In this document: piece by piece, positions 23,391 through 35,000 of the stretch
How the letters are laid out: the number at the start of each line of letters is the position of its first letter
Position numbering within the stretch: position 1 is the first letter of the stretch
Assembly (NCBI RefSeq): GCF_963678635.1
Contig: NC_087062.1
Location: 88,387,845-88,451,844, forward strand
DNA: 64,000 nt
Source: Symsagittifera roscoffensis
Lineage: Eukaryota; Xenacoelomorpha; Acoela; Convolutidae
Direction: 5' to 3'
Notes under the pieces: model-generated
Database searches by the model: none
Told to the model about the DNA's origin: nothing
Seen by the model: only the letters and a program-made list of their open reading frames with translations
Translations under genes and position numbers: made by a program

Positions 23391-24636
23391 CAAGACTGCT
23401 CGTATCAGGGCAAAACCCTGAATGTCCCGACTGCCTTTTAAGGTTTATTGAGCAGCAGTAATACATTAAAAAATTAAATGAAATAAAATAAAATGAAATT
23501 TTTTTTCTAAAATTTGAAATTTTTTATCAAAAACATCCCCCCACACGCCATATCAAGTACAAAAAGATAGATTTCGTTCCTTGTAACAAATCAATTATGG
23601 CAAATAAGCTTCGTTCAACCAATGTGGAACGATTTATAAGACGGATTAAATCTCCGCTTACGCGTTAATAGCGCGAAATACAGTGCTGATTTAAATTATC
23701 CGGACAAAACGAACAAAACTTGAATTTTCAAACGCGTTTTTCTCAAATTGGGTTAAGATTAGACAAAAAGTGAGGAGAACAGAACTTGCTTAGAATTTCA
23801 CCAGAATTAATATGGTGCTATTTTTTCTCCGAAATTCTCAACAAAAATTTTACCCCAAAAATAGGTCATTTTGGCTTTTTTCAATTAATCAAGAATTACG
23901 CAGAAACTACTTTAGTAATTGATAAGAAAATTATATCACAGGAAGCGTCTTACGCAGCTCAACAAAGTTTAAGAGGGGTTAAATCTCAAAGTTTAAGAAG
24001 GGCTAAAGGGTTTTATATAGTAAAAATCACATTTATTGACTATCAAGTGAAATTTTTTTCTCTTATACTGGTTTTTGGAGATTTAACCCTTCTCAAATTT
24101 TGTTGAACTGCGTAAGAGGCTTCCTGTGATATAATTTTCTTATCAATTAACAGAGTAGTTTCCGCGTAATTCTTGATTAATTGAAAAAAGCCAAAATGAC
24201 CCATTTTTGCGGTAAAATTTTTGTTGAGAATTTCGGAGAAAAAATGGCACCATATTAATTCTGGTGAAATTCTAAGCAAGTTTTGTCCTCTTCAATTTTT
24301 GTCTAATCTTAACCCAATTTGAGAAAATTGCGTTTGAAATTCAAGTCTTGTTCGATTTGTCCGGATAATTTAAATCAGCACTGTATATTGCGCGTTAATT
24401 GTTCCAAATTGGTCAAAATGGCCAAAATGGCAATCTTTAAACCCTCATAACTTTACGAAAAATGATCACAGGTGAAATATATTTTCAAATTTAAGCTCAA
24501 GACAACAATACCTTTTGAATGATATGAAAAAAATTCCGTCAAAAATGGCTAGTTAAAAAGTCGAAATTTGTCTGAAGAAAAAAAAACCCACCCCGAGCAC
24601 AAATACTCCGTTACTTTCGTATCGAAAGTCGGAACA
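23391..24636 (+). mobile_element. G3 MITE family (about 540 bp), copy 1, interrupted
   Basis: Starts CAAGACTGCTCGTATCAGGGC and ends CGAAAGTCGGAACAA, like the copies at 33455-33985 and 40892-41408 and, reversed, at 26353-26887. Here a 703-bp foldback is inserted at the centre; without it the copy is about 541 bp. 'G3' is a label used only in this annotation. No coding capacity. Confidence 0.75.
23681..24383. mobile_element. Tc1/mariner-like foldback element with TA duplication
   Basis: Long near-perfect terminal inverted repeats of about 310-330 bp around a short loop (about 24000-24060). The ends are CAGTGCTGATTTAAATTATC and its complement, and CAGTG is the usual terminus of Tc1/mariner elements. 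TA flanks both sides (23679-23680 and 24384-24385). The uninterrupted G3 copies show a single TA at this spot (GCGAAATATAT). The mirror-image open frames at 23786 (plus) and 24279 (minus) are simply the two arms. No transposase is present. Confidence 0.85.
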
Positions 24637-26352
24637 AAAAAAATTTCATATAAAATCTCTCTTTAAAAAACATTCTGATTATTGGCAATTCAATCTCTGA
24701 TAACTCCATTTTGTCAACAAACAATGTAACTTAAAGTGGGATTGGTTTTTTACTAATCCACAAAATTGCAATTCAATCAAATTAAATTGTTTTTTTCCTG
24801 CGTTGCGTAACATTTCTCTATAACTGGGACATTGTACTTTCTGATCAAAGAATGTGCGAAATCCCCCTGAATGCGAACATGCTAAGACAATCTTTGCTAC
24901 TTAACTTAAACTCAGTTATAGAGCAGCCATGAATCGAGAGATATTTTGATGTTTAAAGATCTTCATGATGATTTTAACGAATGAATTATTGTAACTGTTT
25001 TGTTTAATTATTTAAAACTTGAACTGCACATAGTGGTTCATGATCCAATTGCTTTGCGGGATTCATGGCAAACACCTTCAAAATTTTTCACAGCAAATCT
25101 AAAAGATCCATTTTGCTGTTTTTTCTTCTTTCAAATAAAAAATTATTCTTTTCTGTCCAAAATGAAGTACTTCTCTCATCGTCCTACAACATACTTAAAA
25201 AATTTACACCAGGTTGACCCATATCTTCATAAGTTTTCACTTTTTACAAATAATATTTTTAATTACAACAGCTTTTTATTCCGACAACAACTTTTTGAAT
25301 ACAACTACTGTTAGAGTTTGTAGATTGTTATCAAGAAACTGTAGTCAAGAAACTGTATTATGAACCACTTCTCATTCAATTTTGCCTAAATCACGGCAAA
25401 ATTGATTTAGGCAAAGTTGAATCCGTCAATCTGTACCCAGAAATCATTTTCCATACTTCCATTACGACATAAAATTTGCAGTTGAGTGTTTGTCGCTAAA
25501 ACTTTGCAGTACAAAAAAGTTATTTTTTATCATTTAACCAAAGCACAAGAAAAAAGTCTTTTTGTTTACCAAAATCTAAATCAGAGTGTTAAATAAAAAA
25601 TATTATATCATATCAATTTTAAATGAGAAGTCTGTTTTTTTGCAGTTCAAAATCTGATATTTCCATTTTTCAGATATTATTTATTTCATGTTTATCTGTT
25701 TAAAATAACATTAAACGATATTACATCGATAGATTACAGATATTGAAGCAGGTTTTTTAGATCCCGAGTCTTACAGGATACGAGAGTGCACCACACTTAT
25801 CGCTGAGTTTTTGAAGCACAAGATAAAGTTGTTTTTCATCGTTGCCCAAAATCGGAATCATAAAATCTTATAGAAAGTCCATTAATCTATTTTTTTCTCA
25901 AAAAATCCAATCTGTTTTATTTGCAGTTCAAACTCAATTTTCAAATTTTTTTGCAGGTATATTCATTTTATCCTAAACCGTGGACTTTCAGGAACTTTCA
26001 CTAACTTCGAAGTTGCAATTCAATCAAATATAATTCGCTTCTTTTCCTGAACTGTCATTAAACATTTTCTGCACAAAAGGGACAAGTAACTTTCTGATTT
26101 GACTTTTTCTGATTATTTCGAGCAAACTTCTAGAGCGCAAAACTTATCCAACGAATTGACTCATAATTTAAAATTGAGGCAATTTCTACTCATTAACTGA
26201 TAGCTGAGCATTCTGCGTGAAATTTGTTGAGTTTTCCAATTAATTCGCAATGGGAACTCGTCTTAGTTCGATCGAGTGCAGTTTTTCGTAACTCAAAAAA
26301 ATGGGTTAGAAATTTGTTAAATAGGTGTTTTTCTGACGTCATGGTTCGTTTT
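24637..26352. other. Intergenic with diverged internal repeats
   Basis: Related stretches occur at about 24745-24860 and 26000-26110 (TTGCAATTCAATCAAA...), and 25385-25570 echoes 23210-23390. No gene recognised; the 104-codon frame at 25000-25314 has no domain I can name. Confidence 0.4.
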
Positions 26353-26887
26353 TGTTCCGACTTTCAATACGAAAGTAATGGAATATTTGTGCTTGGGGTG
26401 GGTTTTTTTTTTCTTCAGACAAATTTCGACTTTTTAACTAGCCATTTCTGACGGAATTTTTTTAATCAATCAAAAGGTATTGTAGTCCTGGGCTTAAATT
26501 TGAAAAGATATTCCACCTGTGATCATTTTTTGTAAAGTTGTGGGGGTTTAAAGATTGCCATTTTGGCCAATTTGGGACAATTAACGCGCGATGTATTTCG
26601 CGCTAATAACGCGTAAGCGGAGTCTTAATCCGTCTTAGAAATCGTTCCAAATTGGTTGAAAGAAGCTTATTTGCCATAATTGATTTGTTACAAGGAGCGA
26701 AATCTATCCTTTTGTACTTTATATGGCGTGTGGGGGGATGATTTTCATAAAAAATTTCAAATTTTAGAAAAAAAGTTAAATTTTATTTTATTACATTTAA
26801 CTTTTTTTAAGGTTATTACTGTTCCAAAAACCTTAAAAGGCAGTCGGAACATTCAGGGCTTTGTCCTAATACGAGCAGTCTTGTTTG
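26353..26887 (-). mobile_element. G3 MITE, copy 2 (reversed)
   Basis: Full-length reverse-oriented copy, running from GTTCCGACTTTCAATACGAAAG to ATACGAGCAGTCTTG. The central GC-rich part reads ATTAACGCGCGATGTATTTCGCGC, uninterrupted, so it is an empty-site comparison for the Tc1-like insertion in copy 1. Frames at 26224-26451 and 26680-26946 cross its ends by chance. Confidence 0.75.
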
Positions 26888-28365
26888 TTTTTAAGACAGT
26901 TTTTTTGGACCGAAGAATAATCTCTGAGATAAACAGAAAACGCTGAAAATTAGCTCATCTCATGGCAACTTTCGTACAGATCTTTATACGTCGGAAAATT
27001 GTCTATGAAATGAGCAAAACGATTATCAAATTGATTACCACAAAAATCCAAATTCGTGTTTCGTCCTTGTTTTGATCAGATCTAATGCTGAAACATGGTC
27101 TGAACACTTTTCAGTTGAACCCAATCGAGTTGAAATTTTTCAAAAAACAATATCGAGACTATATTTTTTTGAAAAAACAACTAAGCAGCGACCAATTTTT
27201 TAATGGTGATAAAATGCCATTAAAAGGATGTTTTTGAGCAAACGGATCCCCCTCAAACTTTTTGGGCACTGAGTAATTCAATAATTTAGAAAACTTTGTA
27301 GTTGGTGAGCCAAAAATAGATGTCGTAAAATCTTTCTGCGCTTCCCTTCATTTTTTTGCTAGCTTTGTAAACCATTTTTAAGAACTTCCATTTCATAAAC
27401 AAAGCCTTAAACTCTTCGTTGCACCATATTAAACTTAGGATATTTGAGGATGATGAAATGAAAAAACATTTAAAATGTGAGTTAGCTGTTCGAACTGTTT
27501 GTGTTCGGGTCGAGGTCCAGGACTAAATATTTTCAAGATTCCTGTATAACAAACACTTAAAGGTTTATATTGCTTGTTTTCCTTTTTTTTTTTAAAATTG
27601 ATTTTTTTTGTCCCTACTGAAATAAATCTCTCATTGTGTTACATCATTTATGTAGAGTTTACCCGATGATGACTCGAATAGTCATAAATTTTTACATTCT
27701 GCAGATAGTAATTTAATGACAATTATTTTTATTCCGTGAGGTTTCAGTTTTTCCAACTTTTCTAGATGGCGAAGCAAACAAAAATAAGTTTTGGTCTAGC
27801 TGAGCGTACGGGAGACAATGGTCAGTGGATATGTTCTTCTCAACAACTTTTGCTTCTATTGAATCAAAATATTTACTCTTATTTCTAACCATCGACTACC
27901 TCCGGGACTTCTAGAAATTTTAAATTATCATGACGATCAATTAATTTTGGTTTTCCGCTTCACCTAGGGTCTTATGTTTATTGAGACCAAATTAAGCGGC
28001 AACTTTTTTTTTAATGTTCCAATCATTATCTTGCTATTTAATGAACGGGTTATCCCAAACTGCTCTCACCAGTTATTCAGTTTCCGCTTAAGTTAGTTGT
28101 TCAGCTCAAAAGACAATAGACTTTAGTGATTTCGTTAACCCTTTCTCAATTTTTATGAAGACTCATCATAAAATTGGTCATCAGCTACTTCCTCCAATAG
28201 AATTAAAACTAATATAGGCTTTTGACCAGCTGGCTTTGTTAATGGCGTGATATCTGAGATCAGAAAAACTGATCATGACACAAGTGTCTTAATTGAGATT
28301 AGAATGAAACGAGTTCACTCTCCGTGTCTAAAAATACTGAAAGTTGTGCTTTATAAAATTTATTG
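26888..28365. other. Intergenic, no gene recognised
   Basis: AT-rich unique-looking sequence. Near 28215-28290 an inverted match (TTTTGACCAGCTGGCTTT, GTGATATCTGAGATCAG) to parts of the duplicated unit downstream suggests an old repeat arm. No coding signal. Confidence 0.35.
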
Positions 28366-29841
28366 TGCTATTCAAAAATTTGCTTCATAGAAACAGGGTT
28401 AACCTGCCTTTTCAATAACAAAAACTTGTTAATAAAACAGTTATCATTGCAAAAAAAACATGTTTTTTTAAAAATACTATTTGGACTTTTTTCAAATTTG
28501 TTTCCTAGGTGAAAAAATTGGCCGTTAGATTAGCAGAATAATTTAAATTCAACTATAAAAATTAATGTGATAAACAATGATAAATTTTTTTTTCAGAGAC
28601 GGGGAATAAACTCCACTCATTTTGATTCCAGTGAGGGCACTAACATCAAAGTCGAATCGAATTTCCTGTTCTCAGATATCAATATCAAATATCAAAATTA
28701 AAGCCAGCTGGTCAAAAGTGTTAATTGGTTTGAAGTATATGAAAAGAAGAATAACATTGAAAAAAACTGAAGCAGTAACGATGTCATTAAAATTAATAGA
28801 CCTCAGAATTGAAGAGCAACTTAAAAAACTAAACTCGACCACCTGTCGAAGTTATGTTGTTTGTTATTGATGTTTAATCGTGATATCTGAGACCAGGAAT
28901 TTCGACATTGACCTCAGTGCCTCAATTGATGTCAGGGATTCGACCCCCTACCGACCCAAAGGACCCCCTTTGTACTATTTTGAGAAATTTATATTTGGTG
29001 ATGGACCCTAAAAGTTATCTAAAGGTGCCTTCGGCGCCAATATATACTAATTTTGAGGGGGGATCGCGCCGAAAAAGCGCAAACTTTTTGTTCAAAGTTT
29101 TCCAAAAAGTGCCTAGAAACGACTTATTTGGCCTGTTTTTTTTTCTTCAAAAAAATGCCTTTTTAATGCATTGGGAGAGCTCGGAAAAAAATTGGTTGAC
29201 ATAACAAAAGGTCGAAACAATTTTTAAAATTTTTTGAAAATCCGCCCTCCCCCCCCCCCCTGGAGAAAACACTAGATCCGCCCTTGCATGGATCATTATA
29301 TAATTAAATGATATTAGAAGTATAAAACTGAGAAAGAGTTCAGAAAGAGTTTTTCTGAACTTGAAGTTTTATTTTTATTCCATTGTTTTCTACCTAGTTG
29401 TTTGGGGAGAGAATTTTTGTCGTTAAGCAAAAATGTTTAGGTCAGCAAAAAACAACTTAAATTTTCGATGTAAATGGTAACTGTGTTTTGCCACTTTTTA
29501 ATTTGCTTATGTAAAGACTGACGACTTAGTTTCATGATTTATGTTCTAGTCGATTGTTTTCTAGCACTGTTTTGGAGTGACCATTTGGAGTCGTTAATAG
29601 AAAAAAATGCTTATATTTCATTTTGGGACTCACGGAGCAGGTCTTCTCGTTGGCGATCCTGTATACGATTTGCATTACACTTTAAGAAGGCAGGTTACAC
29701 TTTAAGATGTTATCTTTATATACTTTAATATAGTAGAAAATTTTATCGAAACGCAAATCGAACGCAAATTTTTGTTTGAAATTTCGTGACTGAGGCCGGT
29801 CATGTTGGAAACAAGATTTGAGGAGCGTTAATTTTTAAAAG
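28366..29841 (+). repeat. 1.5 kb tandem duplication, unit 1
   Basis: Runs from GTGCTATTCAAAAATTTGCTTCATAG to GAGCGTTAATTTTT and is repeated next to it at 29860-31366 with very few differences. It contains an hAT-like MITE copy (28919-29288). An open frame at 28622-28870 (82 codons, identical in both units) follows a good splice-acceptor-like TTTTTTTTTCAG, but has no domain I recognise. The near identity points to a young duplication. Confidence 0.85.
28919..29288 (-). mobile_element. hAT-like MITE in unit 1
   Basis: Reverse-oriented member of the CAGGGGCGGATC family: begins CAGGGATTCGACCCCC and ends CTAGATCCGCCCTTG, with a C-run typical of the family near 29250-29262. The 98-codon frame at 28908-29204 lies within it and is not a gene. 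No clear 8-bp duplication at the ends. Confidence 0.6.
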
Positions 29842-29859
29842 TTCAATATTCAAAAATTT

Positions 29860-31366
29860 GTGCTATTCAAAAATTTGCTTCATAGAAACAGGGTTAACCT
29901 GCCTTTTCAATAACAAAAACTTGTTAATAAAACAGTTATCATTGCAAAAAAAACATGTTTTTTTAAAAATATTATTTGGACTTTTTTCAAATTTGTTTCC
30001 TAGGTGAAAAAATTGGCCGTTAGATTAGCAGAATAATTTAAATTCAACTATAAAAATTAATGTGATAAACAATGATAAATTTTTTTTCAGAGACGGGGAA
30101 TAAACTCCACTCATTTTGATTCCAGTGAGGGCACTAACATCAAAGTCGAATCGAATTTCCTGTTCTCAGATATCAATATCAAATATCAAAATTAAAGCCA
30201 GCTGGTCAAAAGTGTTAATTGGTTTGAAGTATATGAAAAGAAGAATAACATTGAAAAAAACTGAAGCAGTAACGATGTCATTAAAATTAATAGACCTCAG
30301 AATTGAAGAGCAACTTAAAAAACTAAACTCGACCACCTGTCGAAGTTATGTTGTTTGTTATTGATGTTTAATCGTGATATCTGAGACCAGGAATTTCGAC
30401 ATTGACCTCAGTGCCTCAATTGATGTCAGGGATTCGACCCCCTACCGACCCAAAGGACCCCCTTTGTACTATTTTGAGAAATTTATATTTGGTGATGGAC
30501 CCTAAAAATTATCTAAAGGTGCCTTCGGCGCCAATATATACTAATTATGAGGGGGGAGCGCGCCGAAAAATTGCAAATTTTTTGTTCAAAGTTTTCCAAA
30601 AAGTGCCTAGAAACGCCTTATTTGGCCTGTTTTTTTTTCTTCAAAAAAATGCCTGCATTTTTTTTTCTTCAAAAAAATGCCTTTTTAATACATTGGGAGA
30701 GCTCGGAAAAAAATTGGTTGACATAACAAAAGGTCGAAACAATTTTTAAAATTTTTTGAAAATCCGCCCTCCCCCCCCCCCCCCCCCCTGGAGAAAACCC
30801 TAGATCCGCCCTTGCATGGATCATTATATAATTAAATGATATTAGAAGTATAAAACTGAGAAAGAGTTCAGAAAGAGTTTTTCTGAACTTGAAGTTTTAT
30901 TTTTATTCCATTGTTTTCTACCTAGTTGTTTGGGGAGAGAATTTTTGTCGTTAAGCAAAAATGTTTAGGTCAGCAAAAAACAACTTAAATTTTCGATGTA
31001 AATGGTAACTGTGTTTTGCCACTTTTTAATTTGCTTATGTAAAGACTGACGACTTAGTTTCATGATTTATGTTCTAGTCGATTGTTTTCTAGCACTGTTT
31101 TGGAGTGACCATTTGGAGTCGTTAATAGAAAAAAATGCTTGTATTTCATTTTGGGACTCACGGAGCAGGTTTTCTCGTTGGCGATCCTGTATACGATTTG
31201 CATTACACTTTAAGAAGGCAGGTTACACTTTAAGATTTTATCTTTATATACTTTAATATAGTAGAAAATTTTATCGAAACGCAAATCGAACGCAAATTTT
31301 TGTTTGAAATTTCGTGACTGAGGCCGGTCATGTTGGAAACAAGATTTGAGGAGCGTTAATTTTTGT
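29860..31366 (+). repeat. 1.5 kb tandem duplication, unit 2
   Basis: Near-identical to 28366-29841. The main differences are a 34-bp local duplication (TTTCTTCAAAAAAATGCCTG repeated at about 30640-30690), a longer C-run near 30770-30788 and scattered substitutions. The junction between units is a short AAAAGTTCAATATTCAAAAA spacer at 29838-29859. Confidence 0.85.
30413..30816 (-). mobile_element. hAT-like MITE in unit 2
   Basis: The same MITE copy as in unit 1, duplicated with it. It is longer because of the 34-bp local duplication and the expanded C-run. Confidence 0.6.
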
Positions 31367-31667
31367 TGTGAGTGTCAGGATAATTTTTAAAAGGGATAGG
31401 TGTCAGTTCGATTGCATGCAATCAGGAAAGTATCAAAGACTCATTAATCCACCTCCTCCCTCACATTAGCATCTAAAACAGGTTGTATTCGTGAGTCATT
31501 GAATTTACTAGCTAGTAGATGAGGATGGACTGTGTTTGGAAATGGGTAATTGCTATTTGCATGCCAAACTTCAAAACAATCGGGCAAGGTTAACGTAATT
31601 TTCATAAAGCTCAAATCAGAGGCGGTGGGGGGGGGGGGTTAAAGAGTCGAAATAGGGATTTATCAGA

Positions 31668-32006
31668 TCAAGGGAGTTCATTTTTGCTGACTGATTGTCG
31701 TCCTTTTTGCTCAGTGGTTGGACGTGCAGCGCCCCGAGAATTGCCTGCTACCTGTTTTTTTCGTTCAAAGAGTCGCAAGAAATCCTCTCTGAATTTTCGG
31801 CCGAAGATGACGTAGATGAGAAAATTGGCCGAATTGGTTACAGACTGAAGATTGCATTGGATAGAAGTGAGCACTTGGTGCTTTACTTCCTCTGCTAGGG
31901 TCTCCCGTCCGATGTCCAGCTTAAGTCGAATACAAATCGTAAACCCGAGACAGAAAATCGCGAAAATGACTCCGACTATTATCATTTGCCGGGTCATTTC
32001 AATGTC
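31668..32006 (-). CDS. GPCR exon 6: TM6, TM7 and C-terminal tail
   Basis: Acceptor ACTTTGGTAG; reads DIEMTRQMIIVGVIFAIFCL (TM6), then extracellular loop 3, TM7 with SANFLIYVIFGRKF and a basic tail of about 35 residues after helix 8. The stop is at 31668-31670. I found no AATAAA or common variant in the first 150 bases after the stop. Confidence 0.85.
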   Translation of the reverse strand, partial: DIEMTRQMIIVGVIFAIFCLGFTICIRLKLDIGRETLAEEVKHQVLTSIQCNLQSVTNSANFLIYVIFGRKFREDFLRLFERKKQVAGNSRGAARPTTEQKGRQSVSKNELP

Positions 32007-35000
32007 CTACCAAAGTTCAAGTAGGCTTTATTGATAAGAACAAACAATATACCAATTACAGTTGCATTTGCAAGAAACAGTTTTAATGCAATTTGATCAT
32101 TAGACTTTTTACTAGCTTTATTTAGTCGGAAAAATTATGAGCAGCACAAGAAAAAGCTATGATTTTTCCAAGGTGATTTATAAAAAAAACGAACTGTTTC
32201 TATCAGCCCAGTACTACCAATGATTTCAGTGCCATTTTTAGTTCTTTTTGTAAAACTAGTTTGAATACTCAGTTGGAGCATTCAAAGCTTCGCTTTGATG
32301 ATTTGAGTTTTTAAAAATTGATACCATATAAAATTGTAAGAAAACTGGGTCCAGACTTCGCTTGCTTTAATAAACAAAATTGTTGTAAAGAAAAAATACA
32401 ACCCCAACATATATTTTCAGTTTTTTTTTGGAATTCGGAAAAAATATTGCAGTAAAGCAAAATCGAAACGGAATGTTCCAACCGCATTGAATGTCAGAAA
32501 ACAAATTCAACATTTAGAAGAAACTTTTCGCAATTTTTTGCCTTTTTTTGAAAAAAAAACGAAACTGAGTGGTCATAATATCGAAAAAACTTAATTTTGC
32601 AGTAAAAATAAATTGAGAGTTCAGTCGTTTTTGCATATCATTTTTCAAACTCGTACCTAGTCCGAAAAAAAACAGAAATACAGACATGTTTTTCTTGGCA
32701 CTGAGAGACGTTTTAGAGTTTTTGGAACCCAAATCACGAGCATTGTGCTTTAATAGAGTACTTGACCTTCTATGAGATTTTTTTGAGGTCAAAATCGAAG
32801 TAAAAAAAGGCCCTAGAAAATGCAGAAAAAAAACATCCCAAGCTATAGTTCCTTCCTTTCATTTAGTAAAGTGGTCGGAACAGAAACAGCAGATGTCTTT
32901 CCATAAAATTTCTTTTTGAAAAAAAAACAAAATTTTGTGCTGCAAGGAGAAGTCTTGAATTCTTTAATGCCCCTTTAACCCGATGAAAAAAAAATGTCGG
33001 TTTAGGAGGGTTTGAAGGAAGTTTTGGAAAATATTATCAAGTGGAAAACAAACCCTTCAAAATTGAAATTGGGTTTGCAATTTGCTTTTATCAAACGTTA
33101 CCAGACGCAAAACATAGCAATTTGTACAAATTGTTTGGGGGATTAATAAAGAAAAGATGGAAGCAGAATGATTGATAATATTTTCCAAAACTTCCTTCAA
33201 ACCCTCCTATTGAAGGAAGTTTTGGAAAATATTATCAATCATTCTGCTTCCATCTTTTCTCTATTAATCCCCCAAACAATTTGTACAAATTGCTATGTTT
33301 TGCGTCTGGTAACGTTTGATAAAAGCAAATTGCTAGCCCAATTTCAATTTTGAAGGGTTTATTTTCCACTTACGCATTAATGGAATGTAATATATCGAGT
33401 GTTATGAACCCCAATTTAAGTTCAGTATTTGAAGTAGTCGGAAACAAATCCAAACAAGACTGCTCGTATCAGGGCGAAGCCCTGAATGTTCCAACTGCCT
33501 TTTAATGTCTATGGAGCAGTAATAACATGAAAAAATTAAATCTAATAAAAATTGATTTTTTTTTAATTTGAGATTTTAAAATGTGAAAATTGTAAAAATC
33601 ATCCCCCCACACACCATATAAAGTACAAAGTGATGGATTTCGCTCCTATTAACAAATCAATTATGGTATATAAGCTTCCTTCAACCAATTTGGAACAATT
33701 TCTAAGACCTATTAAATCTCCACTTACGCGTTAATAGCGCGAAATATATCGCGCGTTAATTGTCCCAAATTGGCCAAAATGGCAAACTTTAAACCCCCAT
33801 AACTTACGAATGATGACAGGTGAAATATCTTTTCAAGTTTAAGCTCAGGACAACAATAGCTTTCGAATGATATAAAAAAATTCCGTCAAAAATGGCTAGT
33901 TAAAATAGTCGAAATTTGTCTGAAGAAAAAAAAACCCACCCCGAGCACAAATATTCCGTTACTTTCGTTACAAAAGTCGGAACAAAAAACTTCACTCCAT
34001 ACATTTTGCCAAGTGTAAACTGATGTTTATGATAACATTTTTTGAAAAACAAATATTTTTCTTTAATTCAGTTTGGTTCGATTTATGACTGGAAGAAATA
34101 ACCGCTCACATATGATAACACAAAAAACGGCACGCGTCAATTGTCACAAATTAGCCAAATTGGCTAATTTCGGACCCCTGTAAATTTACGGAACATAATA
34201 ACGAGTAGCAATTTTATTAAATGTTTTCATCGGCAGTTTTTAAAGTTTAGATGATAATTTGAAAATGTCGTCAAAAATGGCTAGTTGAAAAGTCGAAAAT
34301 TGTCTGATGGTAAAAACCATCATGAGCATAAATTTCCGTCTCTCTCTTCAAAAATCCGAGCAATAAAATTTTTTTCCAGAAACTAGACTGCGACTTTTTT
34401 TGAGTGAGGTATTGATTTAGTTCCCCGCTAACCTTTCAATAGACCGAAACAAATTGCGTTGTAATTATCCCAAACTAGCTAAATTGACAATTTTCAAACC
34501 CCATAACTTCATAATTTAACGAAAATTAATCGCAGATAAAATATCTTTATGTGTTTCAGCTCGGGACATCAGCACTTTTCAGGTGATGATAAGAAATACC
34601 ATGATCACTAGTTCAAAAAGTTGAAACTGACCAATTGAGGAAAAAACAAATAGAGCACAAATATTCCGTCGTTTCGAAAGACGAAACAAATCACGCATAT
34701 TTGACTCCATTTTTAGACTACATTCGCAAATTTGTATGAGAAACTTTCAAAATAATTTTGTGCTTTTTTGAGCATATAGAGACTAGTCGATTCAGTATTC
34801 TTGCCTTATTGAAAAAACATTCACTAGTGGAGACATTTTGCAACTCTTTCTAAATGCATAGAATGGTCAGTTTTTGCATGCAAACTCAAGAAAAAATTGA
34901 TCACTCACTCAGTTGAGAAAAAACCCGCATTCGTAAGAAATTTGCTTTATGTCTGCTTGAACTTAACTGACGACCTTTCGACTCATTCCTGCTGAATTGT

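Noticed and set aside
23786-24279. Two similar open frames on opposite strands as a duplicated gene
   Set aside because: They are the two arms of one foldback element, and the peptide has no domain.
28908-30749. Frames of 98 and 115 codons repeated 1.5 kb apart
   Set aside because: They lie inside the hAT-like MITE copies of the duplicated units.
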